A stretch of 64,000 nt of DNA from Onthophagus taurus (GCF_036711975.1 NC_091972.1:6701001-6765000), one strand, 5' to 3'; positions 46,974 to 59,696 are shown, counted from the stretch's first letter. Numbers and translations are program-made. The notes: generated by a model not told the origin, from the letters alone.

Positions 46974-47547
46974 ATGCAGACATCAGTAAGTCATCAAATG
47001 AATATTATAATTTAATATGTTAAATATTATTATTGTTTTTTAGTTTGTTGCGGTTATCCTGTCGGTTTCCTGTGCTTTAGCACGTGCAGGATTCGCTGGA
47101 AGCTACGGTGACGATCACTCAACTTATTTCGGGGCAGAATACGGTGGAGAAGAACATGTTTACACCCCAACAAAAACTGTCGAATATACCAAACCAGTTC
47201 CAGTGCACGTTGTTAAGAAAATTGGAGTTCCCGTACCACACCCTGTAAATCTTCCAGTTCCTCAAGTTGTTAAGGTTCCAGTTCCACAACCTTATCCAGT
47301 TCACATTCATGTTCCCCAACCGGTTGCTATCCCAATTTACAAATTGGTGCCACAAGAAATTGAAAAGAAAATTCCAATCACTGTTGAAAAACCGGAACCA
47401 CATTACATTGAGAAACCTTATAAAATTGAAATCGAAAAGCATTACCCAGTACATGTCAACAAACCATATCCAGTTCATGTTCCAGTTTATAAGCATGTCT
47501 ACCAACATGAATCTCACCATCATAGTCACGATGATGGTCATCATTAA
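46974..47547 (+). CDS. Secreted Val/Pro/His-rich structural protein (paralog D)
   Basis: Exon 1 is 46974-46985 (M-Q-T-S). A 58-bp phase-0 intron (GTAAGT donor, TTTTTTAG acceptor) is followed by exon 2 at 47044-47547. The product is 171 residues: signal peptide MQTSFVAVILSVSCALARAG, only about 20 spacer residues with no Gly-rich block, then the conserved domain (about 42-158) and a His-rich tail (HESHHHSHDDGHH). The domain is very close to paralogs A and B. It is the only plus-strand member, transcribed away from gene C across the satellite. It shows that the C-terminal domain, not the Gly-rich part, defines the family. Confidence 0.9.
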
Positions 47548-47710
47548 GAAATTAGACTGATTTTTTTAATTGCGTGCTACTTTTTGTCAGGATTTATTTA
47601 TTTTCCTACTTAATTGTTGAAAGTTTTTGTTGTTGTTGAAATGTTCTTGTTTTTTGTTACATAATTAATTTTTGTTGTTATTTCTTATTGTTTTTGTTAT
47701 AAAAAATGTT

Positions 47711-47716
47711 AATAAA
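47711..47716 (+). terminator. Poly(A) signal of cuticular gene D
   Basis: AATAAA about 165 bases after the stop codon. Confidence 0.65.
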
Positions 47717-47719
47717 AAA

Positions 47720-48215
47720 TCCATAAAAATATCTATTTTGTTTTTAATAATAATTCTATAAATGCTTATTAATTGTCCTCAAACATGATCGATCTCTTAA
47801 AGTGTCAATACGATCTTTAATAATATTAGTAATCGGTATAATCTGATATGTTTTTAATGAACATTTTCCTTTTGGACAAATACACTTTAAAAATCATTTT
47901 TAATCGATTTTAATTTATTGTAATTTAATCATCGATTTGTACCCACGTAATAAGCATTTACGTTCCTGATACAAGAAAACCCAAAGAGATGAGGTAATAG
48001 TGTCACCAATAGAAATGTACATCCAATTAGAATTCTGGATGTCAGGGTGATGACATCAGCAAATGTTGCAACCTAATAATGGAAATAAAAGTAGAAAAGA
48101 CGAACAAGGTCAATGTTGAATCGCACATGGGTCCATCCACAGGGATCTTATAGTAACAGAGCTTTCCTTTATAGCCGGGGAACTCGTAGGAAAAAGTTAC
48201 TTAGAACAGAGAATC
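47720..48215. other. Non-coding interval
   Basis: AT-rich; from about 47990 it becomes less AT-rich, probably the degraded body of the LINE that follows. Confidence 0.35.
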
Positions 48216-48219
48216 CTCA

Positions 48220-48430
48220 AAGATGAAGATTCTAAGGTCATTAACAGAATACATCTTGTGGGACATAAAAAAAATACGGATATCAGAGAGATATGCGATA
48301 TCCAGGACATTGTGAGATGGGCTCACAAGAAAAGACGGGAACAGAGAGACAACGATAAACGCATAGAAGCCTTAAGACTGTCAAGGATAGTCAAAGATAA
48401 ACTTCGAAGGGCAAACAGACTGATCTAAAA
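48220..48430 (+). pseudogene. LINE C-terminal scrap (RTE/craniofacial-type)
   Basis: One plus-strand frame reads INRIHLVGHKKNTDIREICD, then IVRWAHKKRREQRDNDKRIE and ALRLSRIVKDKLRRANRLI before a stop. This matches the 'iR..l.i..I...V++RR..W.+H+.RM...R+.K' tail after the reverse transcriptase of RTE-type LINEs. No reverse transcriptase core is readable upstream. Confidence 0.6.
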
Positions 48431-48539
48431 AGCACCTATATGACGGTATGAAAGCTGGAGTTCAACTTACCAGCATAGATTAAGAATAATTGGAAAATAA
48501 GACAGATGTCATAAAGTAAGAAGGGAATCACATATCAGC

Positions 48540-51500
48540 AGAGGATGCTTGCAACTGTGAGAGTTTACAAAGTTAAGGCCGAGTTTTGCGACTGAGGCAA
48601 TACAATTTCGAATATGATAAGTCTTGGGTACATCTCAGCCTTAACGCGTGTCTTCAATAAGTTAATAATTATCTATTACAGTCGAGGCACCGCAATTTTG
48701 AAATTAAAACCTTAATCTGCGTCACCTAAAGATCTAGACGTGGGAGCTCCTGCTTTTGTTATATATTGGAAGCTTAGGTTACTTGCAGCTGCGATGCATT
48801 CCAATCTTAAGCAAACAACTATTTCCAGCTGAGGAATTAATCTCGCAGATGATAAATTCCGGATCGATATGTTAATGCCATAGCTGTCCCAATAGCTAAC
48901 GGATAAAATCCTCCTCGATCCTGCTCTGCACATTGTCAGGGGCCATGGAACCTACAAAGAGGTTAGACACCCAGTCCAACCACTTCACTTTCCAAACCTG
49001 AGTTAAAATCAATGATTATGTACCAAAAAGCAAGTTGCAGATATCGACAAGAAAGCATGTCGCTTAGGTATAGCAGAAAGCTGCTTCAAATGCACAACTT
49101 TTACTATTTTGATCCACACATTTTCTTTGATCTGAATTTTATGAGCAATATGCTTACTGATATGGAATATCCATCACCTTTTAGAAACACTACACCACCT
49201 GCTTTCTCTTTTCCAGGAACATCTCTCTCAACTAATACAACAAATGTTCTATTTACTGCTAAAGTTGGTAGTTCTTCAAATTCGATTCTATTTAGAGTTT
49301 GAAAGAAGATATTTTTTTGGATCTCCTTTGCTAAAATGATTTTGTCATTAATTAAAAAGAAAAATTGAATAAGAAGTTGTGGAGGCAGTTAAAATTTGAA
49401 AAACAGCAGAATTTGTCAATTTTCCTACAATTTTTTAAAATCATAATGAAGGCTTTAACCTTTAATGTGTTAATTTTGATTTCTGTTCAAATGTAATCGT
49501 TTGATTGCTGTTATTTTGTCCTTGAAAATGAAGGTGAGATTATTAAGAGATAGTTACCAAACCGCAACTAATTTCGCTTACTAACCAATAACTAACTCGT
49601 TATATCGAGTATCTTATCTATTTTTCATAATTAATAGACGACAGTTTAACATCCTAAGGTTATAATTTATTTATTGTGGGACAGATAAAGAAATAGTTTT
49701 TGACGTGATTATCAAATTCGTTTTGTATAAGTGTCATATTAGTTTATATTAGTCACAACTTTCTTTGGACTTCGCCTTCTAATAAATAAATGACGTGAGT
49801 TTCAACACGATCTACTTCGGGGTGTGTTGCCATGACGTTTGCAAAATTGTGTTCTTGCGTAACGATTAAGTTCTTGTAATAAATTGTTTGGATTGCTTTT
49901 GTTAGTTATCTTGGCTTTTAGCTATTACTTGTCAAAAACTGCAAACCAGACAGGAAATTGTGAAATTTTCAAAGTCAAAACATTATTAACGATGTGCAAT
50001 TTCAAAAATGTACTCTTATCTTTGTTGATGAAAGATTTTTGGTGCTAAATTGGAGAAATTGAATCTCAATACGATATTAACAATCTTTATTGTTATAACA
50101 TACTTTATTTTTTTGCAAAAAAAGTTGATCTTTCCCTATTGGAATTTTAAGGTGTGATCAATTTCTAGAGAAATCTATTAGGGACGAACTGAGTACAAAA
50201 AGATGTAGAAAAAGAAAAATTCAATCCGAAGTTTGCTTTCATCATGTTAACTTTTACTTTCTATTAAATTAACGGGGTCCTTTCACTGCGGTTCTGATAC
50301 AGATTTCGCACTTCCTGATTAGGGTTCTCGTTCACATACTTTAAATAAAACATGAATTGGATGAGATTTTTACTCATCCCATGAATGAATCTGATCGACT
50401 ACCAGTAAAGAAGGTCATCCTTGTAAGGATTCATTCAACACGTTAGAAGAATCGTTTTAAAATACCAGAAGATGACCGTCAACGTAAACTCAACCGCCAA
50501 CGTAAACTTAATCGCCAACGTTTGGAAGCTTCTAGAGCAACACCTTTCACTCCTTCTCTTGTGTATAATTGGGATTGTTGTTACTTTCTTTGCCTCGACC
50601 GATTTCTAATTTAATGACTTAAAGTGGTTCGTGAGCGAAATCAAACAATGGTAAGAGTTCTTTTTCGTTATTTTCATTCATAACGTGATGTTATCTGAAA
50701 ATAACTTTTTGTAAAACTAAACTAAACAAATAAGATTTGTCAAAAGAGATTCAACCACATGGAGAGTTTCTTCTTGCGAGCCACAGAGCAATTATCTCAG
50801 ATGGGAGCCGATTGGATGGAACGACGAAGGCAAAGTCGAAGGCGAAGGAGAAGAAGAGAAGATCTTCTTGAGGCGGCCAAAAACGACGAGAAAAAAACGA
50901 AAAACTCTCGTTGGAAAAAAGGTCCATGAGCGAGGGAAAAATATCGAGAGAGAGGCCGTTCTGGGAACCATTCGTGGCGGTGGCAGGCGCGCCAACCCTC
51001 CGGCTATGACGGTTCTTCTTCGCCGCGGCCGTAAAGGAGTAGATGGCCATCTCGGACGCGCGGCCATGAAATCACGGGCCCCGCTCGATTTGTTCGCCGC
51101 CGCAAGACGAACGGGCAATAAAAGACGTTGGAATTAAACGGGTATGGTAATCGGAGATAGGTGCTTGTGGCTCTTGCATCGTTAGAGAGACGACCCTAAA
51201 GAGATCTTCTCTTCTCATTCTTGTATCGCGCCTTATTAGCCCCATCTTGTTGTCCTTGTTTCTTTAGATCACTTATCTCTTAAGAAGAAACTATAAGAAA
51301 AAATAAATTTTAAATACCCATTGGAATGTTGTCAAACAATATATTAAAAATCCATAAAGTAGCTAGTTTTGTTAACATCGAATTTGAAGTTTCTAATAAG
51401 TATATCTATATTACTTGTATTATAGGTTTAACAATAAACTTCAAACTTGTTCAATCAATATTTCTTCTTATTTTTCAATGTACATTAACTTTTTGTCGAT

Positions 51501-53510
51501 TTTAATTATTAATATAGTTCGTATACAAGTAAGTATTCTGAGTAATATCATTCATTGTTAAAAATTTTAATGGAATTGCGTTCTATGAAGAGTTCATTTT
51601 GAAATCGAACGAGAAACGGATCAACGGATAATAAAAGGAAGGAATCGTATGAAAAGAAGGTGGAAATTAGCAAATATATTTAGTTAACCATGTCGATGGG
51701 GTTTTCGTTTTCGATGCGGAGAGTCCTATTGTCCCCATTGGATCCGGGCCGCCGGGAGCACAAACGAATTAATCTATTTTCTATTAAGCGACGACGTGAC
51801 GAGAGAACCGAAACGGCTCGTCATCTGTCCATTTAGCGCAGTCACGCCGTTTCGAAAAGCAAGCAAACGCCCCGCGCCATCGTCCCGGTTCATTATGGAC
51901 ACTATATGAGACCCCATTCAAACCACGGCACGATATAGAAAACGGGAACGACGACGAGGTTCCCACAGTGACACAGGATTGATTCCATTCAAATCATTTT
52001 CTTCGATTTTTTATTCTTTTCAATCCGGATGACCGATGGGAATCGCTACTCAAATGTAATCAGTTCATAATTGACCCTCTTTATCCAATAAGAAATCTCA
52101 CAACATTTCTTAATTCGTACAAATTGGATTGATTTTTTACAGAGAACTGATAACCTCGTAATTTTTCAAAGTCACTAGTCTTTTTGTGGTTACGGTTAAT
52201 ACCTCGTTGAAAATTAATGCTGCGGTTATCAACACGTATTATCTTTAAACGGAGTAACGTGAAGGAAACGATGATTTTCCGAGGTGGAATCGTGGAAAAA
52301 TTATAATTGGCAATCATGCGATTCGTTGAGCGTTAATAAATAAAAACCTTAACGAGCGCCAACGTATACAATTTTTTATTAATTCCTTTCCCAACCACAT
52401 AAAAATTAACATTTTAATAAGTGTTAAAAGACACATGCAAATTTTTTTAATTAAACTTATTTTATTAAAGTTTAACTCACAAAACTTTCAGATTGACTTT
52501 GAGCGTTTAAGATCAAGATCATGACCGAGAAAGAAATGAAGATGCTGTCGCTTTCATTAACTGCTCCCAATGACGTGTTATAGTACACATACAAGAAGTA
52601 ACAGAAGAGAGGAAGCTGTTCGTTGGCCCGAATCTGGGTACTCTTTGATGAGACGCCGCGAGCATCTCCTCTCTTTCACCAGCAGAAGCAGTAAGCAAGC
52701 ACGGTGAAGGTCGACGTTATACCTCTCTATTACGGCCTTCATGACGTTGAATGAAAAAGGTGATTCCTTCGTTAAGGAGGTCTCCCAGTAGTAGTGGCCA
52801 CTTCGCACGTAAAATCTTGCCGGAGGCCACCACAGAAACTGATAAATCAAAAGTAATTTATGGGTAATTAAAGTAGACGGGGGTTTCAATTTTATTTTTA
52901 GTAAGAAAATTTGTTTCAAAAAAATCCTTCGATGGAATCATTAAGAAAAGATTATTACAATAAAAACACAAAAATGTAAAGATATGTTTTTTTCAGAAAA
53001 TTTATTACCGAATAAATAATATATTATACATAATAAATTGGAATTAATTAACTTATCGCATTTTTACAAGAAATTAATCAACGGTGGATTAGAGGTATGT
53101 TATCTAAGCTAGTGGTTTTTTTGTGCTTGATTTCTAAGTATCCACGCATTTTAACTTCAAAAATTAAAACGTTAGTGACAGAGCAAGTTAGATAACCAGA
53201 TTATTCATATTTTATGATTTAGTTTGATTTGAAACTAGATTTGAATCCTTAGCAAAACTATTTTGAAACAAATTTAGTTAATATTTGATGCCTTGAAAAT
53301 CATTTCCTTATTATCACCTCAAAATTGGTGATTTTTTACATTCATCACTTTGTGATTCGTCTCCGGTCCAATTCTACTCTGCGACTTACACAAGTATATA
53401 ATTTTGCATATTTGTGCAATGTAGAAAATACAAAGCTCAATGAAGTTCTCACATTAACTCTTGAAATGTTGAATAATACAGTTTGTTAAAGTTAATTAAA
53501 TGTCATCCAT
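48540..53510. other. Long non-coding interval
   Basis: About 5 kb without a supportable gene. Noted inside: an unassigned 96-residue frame (49012-49302); a 45-codon frame at 50471-50608 with a hydrophobic segment; an 18-bp-type repeat CGCCAACGTAAACT near 50478-50520; a purine-rich then GC-rich stretch at 50760-51130; and GC-richer blocks at 51690-51970 and 52600-52820. None carries a recognisable domain. Confidence 0.35.
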
Positions 53511-53515
53511 ACCAT

Positions 53516-53521
53516 TTTATT
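53516..53521 (-). terminator. Poly(A) signal of PDIA6-like gene
   Basis: AATAAA on the minus strand, about 32 bases after the stop codon. Confidence 0.6.
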
Positions 53522-53552
53522 CAAAACAACAACTTAAAAATTACATTTTATT

Positions 53553-54836
53553 TTATAACTCATCTTTACCTTCTTCACTTTCAAAATTATTATTAACATC
53601 AACATCAAAATCTTCTTCAATAACCGATAATTCACCATCTTCGCCATTCCACCCGATAATTTCTTTAACTTTAGGGATTCCATTTTCCAAAGAAAAGGTA
53701 CTAACCACCTTCCCAGCTGATAATTCTCTTAAGAATTCTTTAATACCATTCGTTGAAAATGATCCTTTCATTAAAATATATTTCATTTTACTTTTATTCA
53801 ACGCGACGAGAGTGGGGTATCCAAAACCGCCAACTCCCAAAGTTTCTTCAAGTTCTAATTGGCTTCCGGCTTCCAACCAAATCCAACCCCAATTATTCCG
53901 TCGAAAAGTGTTACCCATTATTTTTAAAATTGCTATATAATCGTTTCTACAAGATGATTGACAATCTAAAATGTGAGGTAAAACGCTTATAACACATAAC
54001 ATTTTCTCTGTGCATTCTTCAAGAATTGATTCCTGTGTTAATTCTTTGATTTCCGGTGGTGGTTGTTGATCTTGTAATAAGTTTAATGCAAATGTAACAA
54101 TTTCGTCTACTTTTCGAGGTCCTTGATAAATTTCAGGAAATTTATTTGTTTTATCGCCAAGTGGAAATATTTTAATTGTAGGATAACCGCTTATGGAATA
54201 TTCGTGAGATTTCATTGTATTAACAGTGCAATCTAAAGCACCTAATTTCACTTTTCCTTTCAATAACTTTGCTGCTTTTTCCCATTCTGGTTGTAAATTT
54301 TTACAATGACCACACCAAGGTGCGTAAAATTCCACTAACCATAAATCATTCGATTTTAGAACGTGCGAATCAAAATTATTATCAGTTAATTCGATAACAT
54401 CGGATATTTTTTGCTTTCCTTCTATTCTTTCTATACGTTTTTCAACATTTTTTGCAAGTACTCTTAAAGCTTCTTGGACGAATCCTTGAAGAGTTCTTGC
54501 TCCTGTGTAAGTAATTGGTTTCTTTTTCAATCCGAAAATAGTTATTGTTGGAAAATCACGGATATCATATTTTTGACCAAAATCTGTATGTTTCTCCACA
54601 TCTAAAGCACCTACTTTAATTATTCCACGGAGTGATTTCGCCACTTTTTTCCACGTCTCAACTAGATCTTTACAATGGTTACACCATGGAGCGTAAAATT
54701 CAATCAACCAAATTCCATTATCATCAAGAACTAATTTGTCGAAATTTGATGGCGATAAGATTATCACATCTTCAGGGAAATTATAAAGAGAATTGACTGA
54801 GGAAATAAAAAATAGAGGAAATATTATTGAATACAT
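53553..54836 (-). CDS. CaBP1: Protein disulfide isomerase, P5/PDIA6 type (single exon)
   Basis: A 427-residue ER-luminal oxidoreductase that forms and shuffles disulfides in secretory proteins. The start is the ATG at 54836; the frame is open ten codons further but begins with TTG there. It has a signal peptide (MYSIIFPLFFISSVNS). Thioredoxin domain 1 has EFYAPWCNHCK (Cys 52 and 55) and cis-Pro DFPT. Thioredoxin domain 2 has EFYAPWCGHCK (Cys 175 and 178) and cis-Pro GYPT. A redox-inactive C-terminal domain has WGWIWLEAGSQ and GFGYPTLVALN, then an acidic tail and KDEL at 424-427. The two active a-type domains plus one b-type domain and this length identify P5/PDIA6. The first active site reads CNHC, not the usual CGHC, which should shift its redox behaviour. 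No introns are seen. Confidence 0.95.
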   Translation of the reverse strand: MYSIIFPLFFISSVNSLYNFPEDVIILSPSNFDKLVLDDNGIWLIEFYAPWCNHCKDLVETWKKVAKSLRGIIKVGALDVEKHTDFGQKYDIRDFPTITIFGLKKKPITYTGARTLQGFVQEALRVLAKNVEKRIERIEGKQKISDVIELTDNNFDSHVLKSNDLWLVEFYAPWCGHCKNLQPEWEKAAKLLKGKVKLGALDCTVNTMKSHEYSISGYPTIKIFPLGDKTNKFPEIYQGPRKVDEIVTFALNLLQDQQPPPEIKELTQESILEECTEKMLCVISVLPHILDCQSSCRNDYIAILKIMGNTFRRNNWGWIWLEAGSQLELEETLGVGGFGYPTLVALNKSKMKYILMKGSFSTNGIKEFLRELSAGKVVSTFSLENGIPKVKEIIGWNGEDGELSVIEEDFDVDVNNNFESEEGKDEL

Positions 54837-54839
54837 CGA

Positions 54840-56185
54840 CTTTTTTGATGACTTGTTGATACTCAAAATAAATTGTCACTATGGTTTCTTATTAGAATGG
54901 ATGATTTTTGATTTAAACCTAAACTAGTTATGTATTCGTTTCAAGAAATACAAACGCTTTCGCCCCCTCCTGAATATCATTTAACGAATTTATCTTATCC
55001 GCAATCTAATTTTAATTAATCGTAACCGTCCGTAGCCGCATAACTGACTCGGGTACAGATAGTTACAGATCTCGTCTCGCCGATAAAAGCTCGGTAGGGA
55101 ATGCAAACCATCCGTGTTCATCACAAAATACCGCCCCAAACCGCGTCCCGCGCATTCCTCCCCCGGTTTGAATTTATAATTTCGGTCGAAAAGAACGGAA
55201 CCTAAAAGCGATTAGGTCTGCGATAAATGCATTTTTAAACGGGTCGCGATAAGGTCGCATAAATAAAACGCAGGGCACGAATAGAGAGATATTTCGAATT
55301 TGTGGGGGCCCCTTTCGACTTCGGAATTCCAACGCGAGAAGAATGACGCGTGGCATTCAGGTAACTTGTCACGGAGATTCTTCTTCTCGAAAAATAAAGA
55401 AACAAGAGGAGAGAAAAAGGATTTCGAAATTCAAATCTTTCTTTAACTTTTTTTTATTTTAGTTTATTTGAAGCTTTTTTAGTATTAAAAGGATTTTCTA
55501 TTCAATGTAGTATGTGCAAAATGAAGTAATACGGTAGCATTTATGCTACAAATGCCATCTTCGGACCGTTCGAATTGCCTGGTTATGAAAGCTTACTTAC
55601 ATAACATGTTAGAACTGACTCGCTTCGATGATACTTTCTCTACATAGAGAATTACATCATATACCAAGTTCAAGGTGCCTATATTTTCACGACCATTTCA
55701 CTTTTTTACCTCTTCATCTTCAAATGTGTCTTCTTCAAGATAGATAGTTTAGATAGAACAAAGCTGCTGGTTAGATACATGTTATAGACTTCAATTAGAG
55801 GTTATCAGAGATTAGCAGTGCCAAATCTCACAAATTTCATGTGTTTATGTATGCAAGCACTTTTTCATATACTCGACTTCTTCATAAACAACCGGTTGAA
55901 CAATATTTGCAACCTTGAGAAATATAGAAAAGATGTAAAAAAAGAAGAGGAGTTAACAAACAAGAGAAATAAAATGAGAGAATTCATTGGGAATCTAAAA
56001 GGGAATGAGTCACGTTTAAATTCTATTAGGATGCAATTGAACGGAAGGCATTTATGGAACTTTTGATTTTGGCAGTTGATTTGGAAATTAATTTTTCAAA
56101 TCATCTTTCAAGACCTGCAGGCGTGCACTAAAGATACAGTTGCACTAAAGAAATGGAACTAATTTGTTTGGTTCATATGCATAGA
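54840..56185. other. Non-coding interval upstream of PDIA6-like gene
   Basis: A GC-richer, CpG-containing block at about 54960-55340 lies within 500 bp of the gene start and could be its promoter region. The rest is AT-rich. No TATA box was identified. Confidence 0.35.
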
Positions 56186-56189
56186 GACT

Positions 56190-57560
56190 GAGGTGAGTTA
56201 TGTATTCCCCAACATGTTCCAAATTCTTACGAAAATCAAATACTAGAGTTCAGAATTGCTTCATTATACAATTATCCTACATTATTTCATGTTTTATGTT
56301 GTCCATTTTTTATCAATCATTAGGTCTTCTTGTTCTACTTATTCTTGCCCACGTTCTACCCCACGGTGTTGGATCTGGAATCCATCTCCAGTAGGGGTTT
56401 CTTCATACTGGATTCTTGGTCTACCCTGTTTTCTTCTTTCTTCTGGTATTACATTGAACATTTTCTGGTTGGTATACTTTCCACATCCATTCGAACAAGT
56501 TGGTCATACCAAAGCAGCTGTTTCTCTTCTGTCTACTCTACTAAAGCTGTCAAGCTTAGTTCTTTGGTGCTTTTGTTTCGTATTCTGTATATTAGTTATT
56601 GGTTTTTCCTACTATACTATTTTTCGCAGATACTTCTTATTTTTGATTTGTATCTGTCTAAAATTGTCCAAGTTTCAGACTCGTAGATAAGTGTGAGTGT
56701 ATAGATGGATTTGTATAGATATAATTTTGTATTAGTGCTTTTGCTATTCTCTTATATATTTCTTGATCTATTTTGCCATCTTTACTAATCATGATTCCGA
56801 GATAGTCGTATTTTTCTACTAGCTCTGGTCATTGTACATCTATTATTGCATCCGTGCTTCCTCATCCATCTGCCTCGGTGATATGTACGATCTTGCTTTT
56901 GTTCCTGTTTGTTCTTCATTTAGATGTTTTTTATCCTACCAAGACTCTATCTACTTTGTCTATCATTAGTACAATATCGTCTATATATGCTTGGCCTGAC
57001 GTACAGATTGAAATTAGGTTGTGGTATCCCAATTTCGTCGACCTTGTTCGATTTTTGACATCTTTTATTATTGATTTATTATTATTCTCTATTCCAAACT
57101 CATCTGATGTCTTTCCATTGAGTCCAACTGTTCCTATTAATTTTGTGTATATAATTTTGATTACTTTGCCTAGATTTAAACTTGCCCTTAGTTTATTTAA
57201 AGCATTCCACATAGGTTGTCTGGGTATCTGGTCGAAAGCTGCATTCAGATCCAGCAAAGCTAGGTATAAATCCTTAATTCTGTCTACTGTTTTCTCTATT
57301 ATGTCATTAAGTGATCCCGGGTTTTTCGGTTAGCTCGGAAATCGCCATTACACTTCTTCAAGTCTATCTTAATTGTTTTTCTAAAATTTTTGAGTAAAGT
57401 ATTATCTCCGTATTTTTAAGAGTTGGTGGTATGTAATCTTCGCCTGTTGCTTTTCCGTTTCGGGTTTTTTTTAGGGCATCTCGCATCGTTCACGCTCATC
57501 TCCTCTTTTGCCATTTTCTCTTCTCCTTCTTGAAACTCTATTCGATTTTCAGCATCCAGT
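56190..57560 (-). pseudogene. RTE-type LINE reverse transcriptase and C-terminus, antisense
   Basis: The minus strand gives motif A, LDLNAAFDQIPRQPMWNAL (57257-57200), then VIKIIYTKLIGTVGLNGKTS. After a gap comes motif C, QAYIDDIVLMID (YIDD in place of YADD, about 56975), then LYTHTYLRV-like residues and the tail WYDQLVRMDVESIPTRK near 56490. Upstream, basic residues and ARCPKKNPKRKSNRRR precede the core. Numerous stops and frameshifts occur. Plus-strand frames here are shadows. Confidence 0.85.
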
Positions 57561-57619
57561 TCTTCCTTCTCTCATTCTCTAAATCGTTCGTTCGTTACGC
57601 TCCATTTTGCTTCTATTCA

Positions 57620-59690
57620 GCTTCTTGACAACATTCCAGAACTATTTCTGGTTTTCCCTATAACTTTAGCTCTTTTTCTTTCCAAATTGTTCCCTAACTT
57701 GAACTTGCTCAAGCTCAAGTTATTGAAATTATCTTTAATTAATCTTAAACACGCATTTGTTGGGATATGTACACATTTTCCAGTAAATGTACTGACTATA
57801 TTTATTCTCATTATTATCTATGTATAAGTTGATTAATTAGAAAACAGTTTTAGAATTTGCTTAAACTGATTTCACTACATTTTCAAAATTGTTGAAACCA
57901 AAATTGTTCAACAAGCTTAGTTCCACTCTAAAACTCCTTTTGTTTTAGTAACGTCACAGTAAATTTGAAAATCCTCGTCCGGGGGCGGTTGCTTCCCTAA
58001 GAAAATTTCGCACAGGTGAAACCGGCGTTGTACCCACATAGAACCGGAAGTCTCCGTAATTTATCGCAGCGCGTACCGGCGAGTGTAACCGGATTATAGT
58101 AGGAAAACGGGATGTTTATCTTGTTTTTGGATCGTCGCGGCGCGATGTAACAACCCCTCGAGTCTCGCTCCCCGAAAAGTTTTTCTCGGATCCAGTTTTA
58201 ATAAAACACCCCTCTCTCGCGAACCGTATTTTCATTTGCCGTTTTTTTTTTTGTTTTTCTCTTTTTCGTTTTCCGGGCTTCGGCGTCGTTACAACTTCGG
58301 AATCGGTTTAATGAATACGTTAGAACGGGGATGATAAATTGTCCTTTTTTTTTTGGTTGTCCCCTCGAAAAGGGAGGTTTAAAGTATCGATCAGAACAGC
58401 ACATGCGTTCGGCGAAATAAAACGCAAACTCTCGAAATGCGCCATTACTTAAGCATTCAAAGCGACCCCGTTCTCCACCCTTTTCTGCCACGATAATGGC
58501 TTTCGTATGCATACGCGACCCACGGGTGGTCCCCGAAAAGCCAATTTAGATTGTAAGAGATCGTCTGTTTGTTTTCATATGAGGGGGTGTGCAAACCTAA
58601 ACAGCACCACACACACAACCAACCCAAAGGGCATCAACAGAGAAAAGGGGATCGTTGTAATCTCGGATTTTGCATTTATGGGATCTCACCAAATTACACA
58701 CGTAACATTCTTCACTTCATCAAAATAAAAATATGTTAAAAATGAAATTTTTTGACCTACAAATGTGGAAAATTTTGTTAAAAATTAGTTTGCGGAAATG
58801 AAACGGTGTTGCACATCCAACAACACGAATCCCGAAATGACGACATTTACACGGATGTTATACAGTCGCTTCCAAAATAATGTTACCAACAGCATGGTTT
58901 TTAGTGCTTAACGTAGACAGATTTGTGGGGTGCGCGTTGCATCGTGTTTGAAACATAAATGTCCTCGCAGTCGTTCGGACATTTCGGTCGTGGTAATCAT
59001 CAGGAAGCGTTAACGGCGTCGACCGACATCTTTCGCGTAAGAGAGATTTATAATCAACCACAGATATTTGAAACTACCTAAAAACGATAGCTCAATATAG
59101 AGAACAACAACGTTTTCAGATTTCCCTTCTGAATCGTTTTCTTCTTTTTCGTCGTTTTGGATTCCGACAAGCGCGGGCGAGCTTCCGACGTGGTGAAACA
59201 AAAGCGGCGAACGACGACGACGTAGACACTTTTAATTCCGTACGCTGCCGCGATGATTCATTTTGACAGTCGAGAATCTGTCGGCCAACGACGACGTCTT
59301 TTTTCGCCTTGTTGTTTCCGCCGTTTCGCTCTCTGCCATGACGTTACGTTAAATTCTATCCTTTCTCTCTCGCATTTTCACTCTTTCCATCCCGAAAAAT
59401 AAAGGGGCGGCAGACGAATCCGCGTTCGCCTCGCTTGGTTTCGCGATCAACACAAAACGAACGACGGATCCAACCCTTCTTTTGTTTTCCAACCCCCCTA
59501 AACGTATGGACGAACGGAATCCAAAAAACAAAAAAAGATACGAAATCATGAAGAGAAATTTTTTTTGGCTAAAAAAATTTACGTGGGGGGATTTTTTCAA
59601 TGCCTGAAAAAGTTTAAAAAACAAAAATACAGCGAATTTCAGTTAAGATGTAATATACAAAAATATATTTCCATAGAAACCAAGGCGTAC
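57620..59690. other. Non-coding interval with GC-rich blocks
   Basis: CpG-containing, GC-richer stretches lie at about 57975-58200, 58260-58560 and 58920-59480, with AT-rich spacers. The open frames are short, overlapping and unrecognisable. Confidence 0.35.
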
Positions 59691-59696
59691 CTACTT

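Noticed and set aside
34782-47544. Long open frames antisense to all four cuticular genes (125-146 codons, Asn/Trp/Phe-rich)
   Set aside because: They arise because the reverse complements of the Val, Pro, His and Lys codons used in the conserved domain avoid stop codons. They lack their own signals and mirror the sense domain exactly.
53553-54866. Longer start for the PDIA6-like protein (ten extra residues)
   Set aside because: The upstream codon is TTG, not ATG, and the extra residues would precede the signal peptide.
56200-57333. Plus-strand hydrophobic frames of 118-159 codons
   Set aside because: They are antisense to a LINE reverse transcriptase whose motifs are readable on the minus strand. 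The hydrophobicity follows from complementing Lys/Glu/Asn-rich codons.
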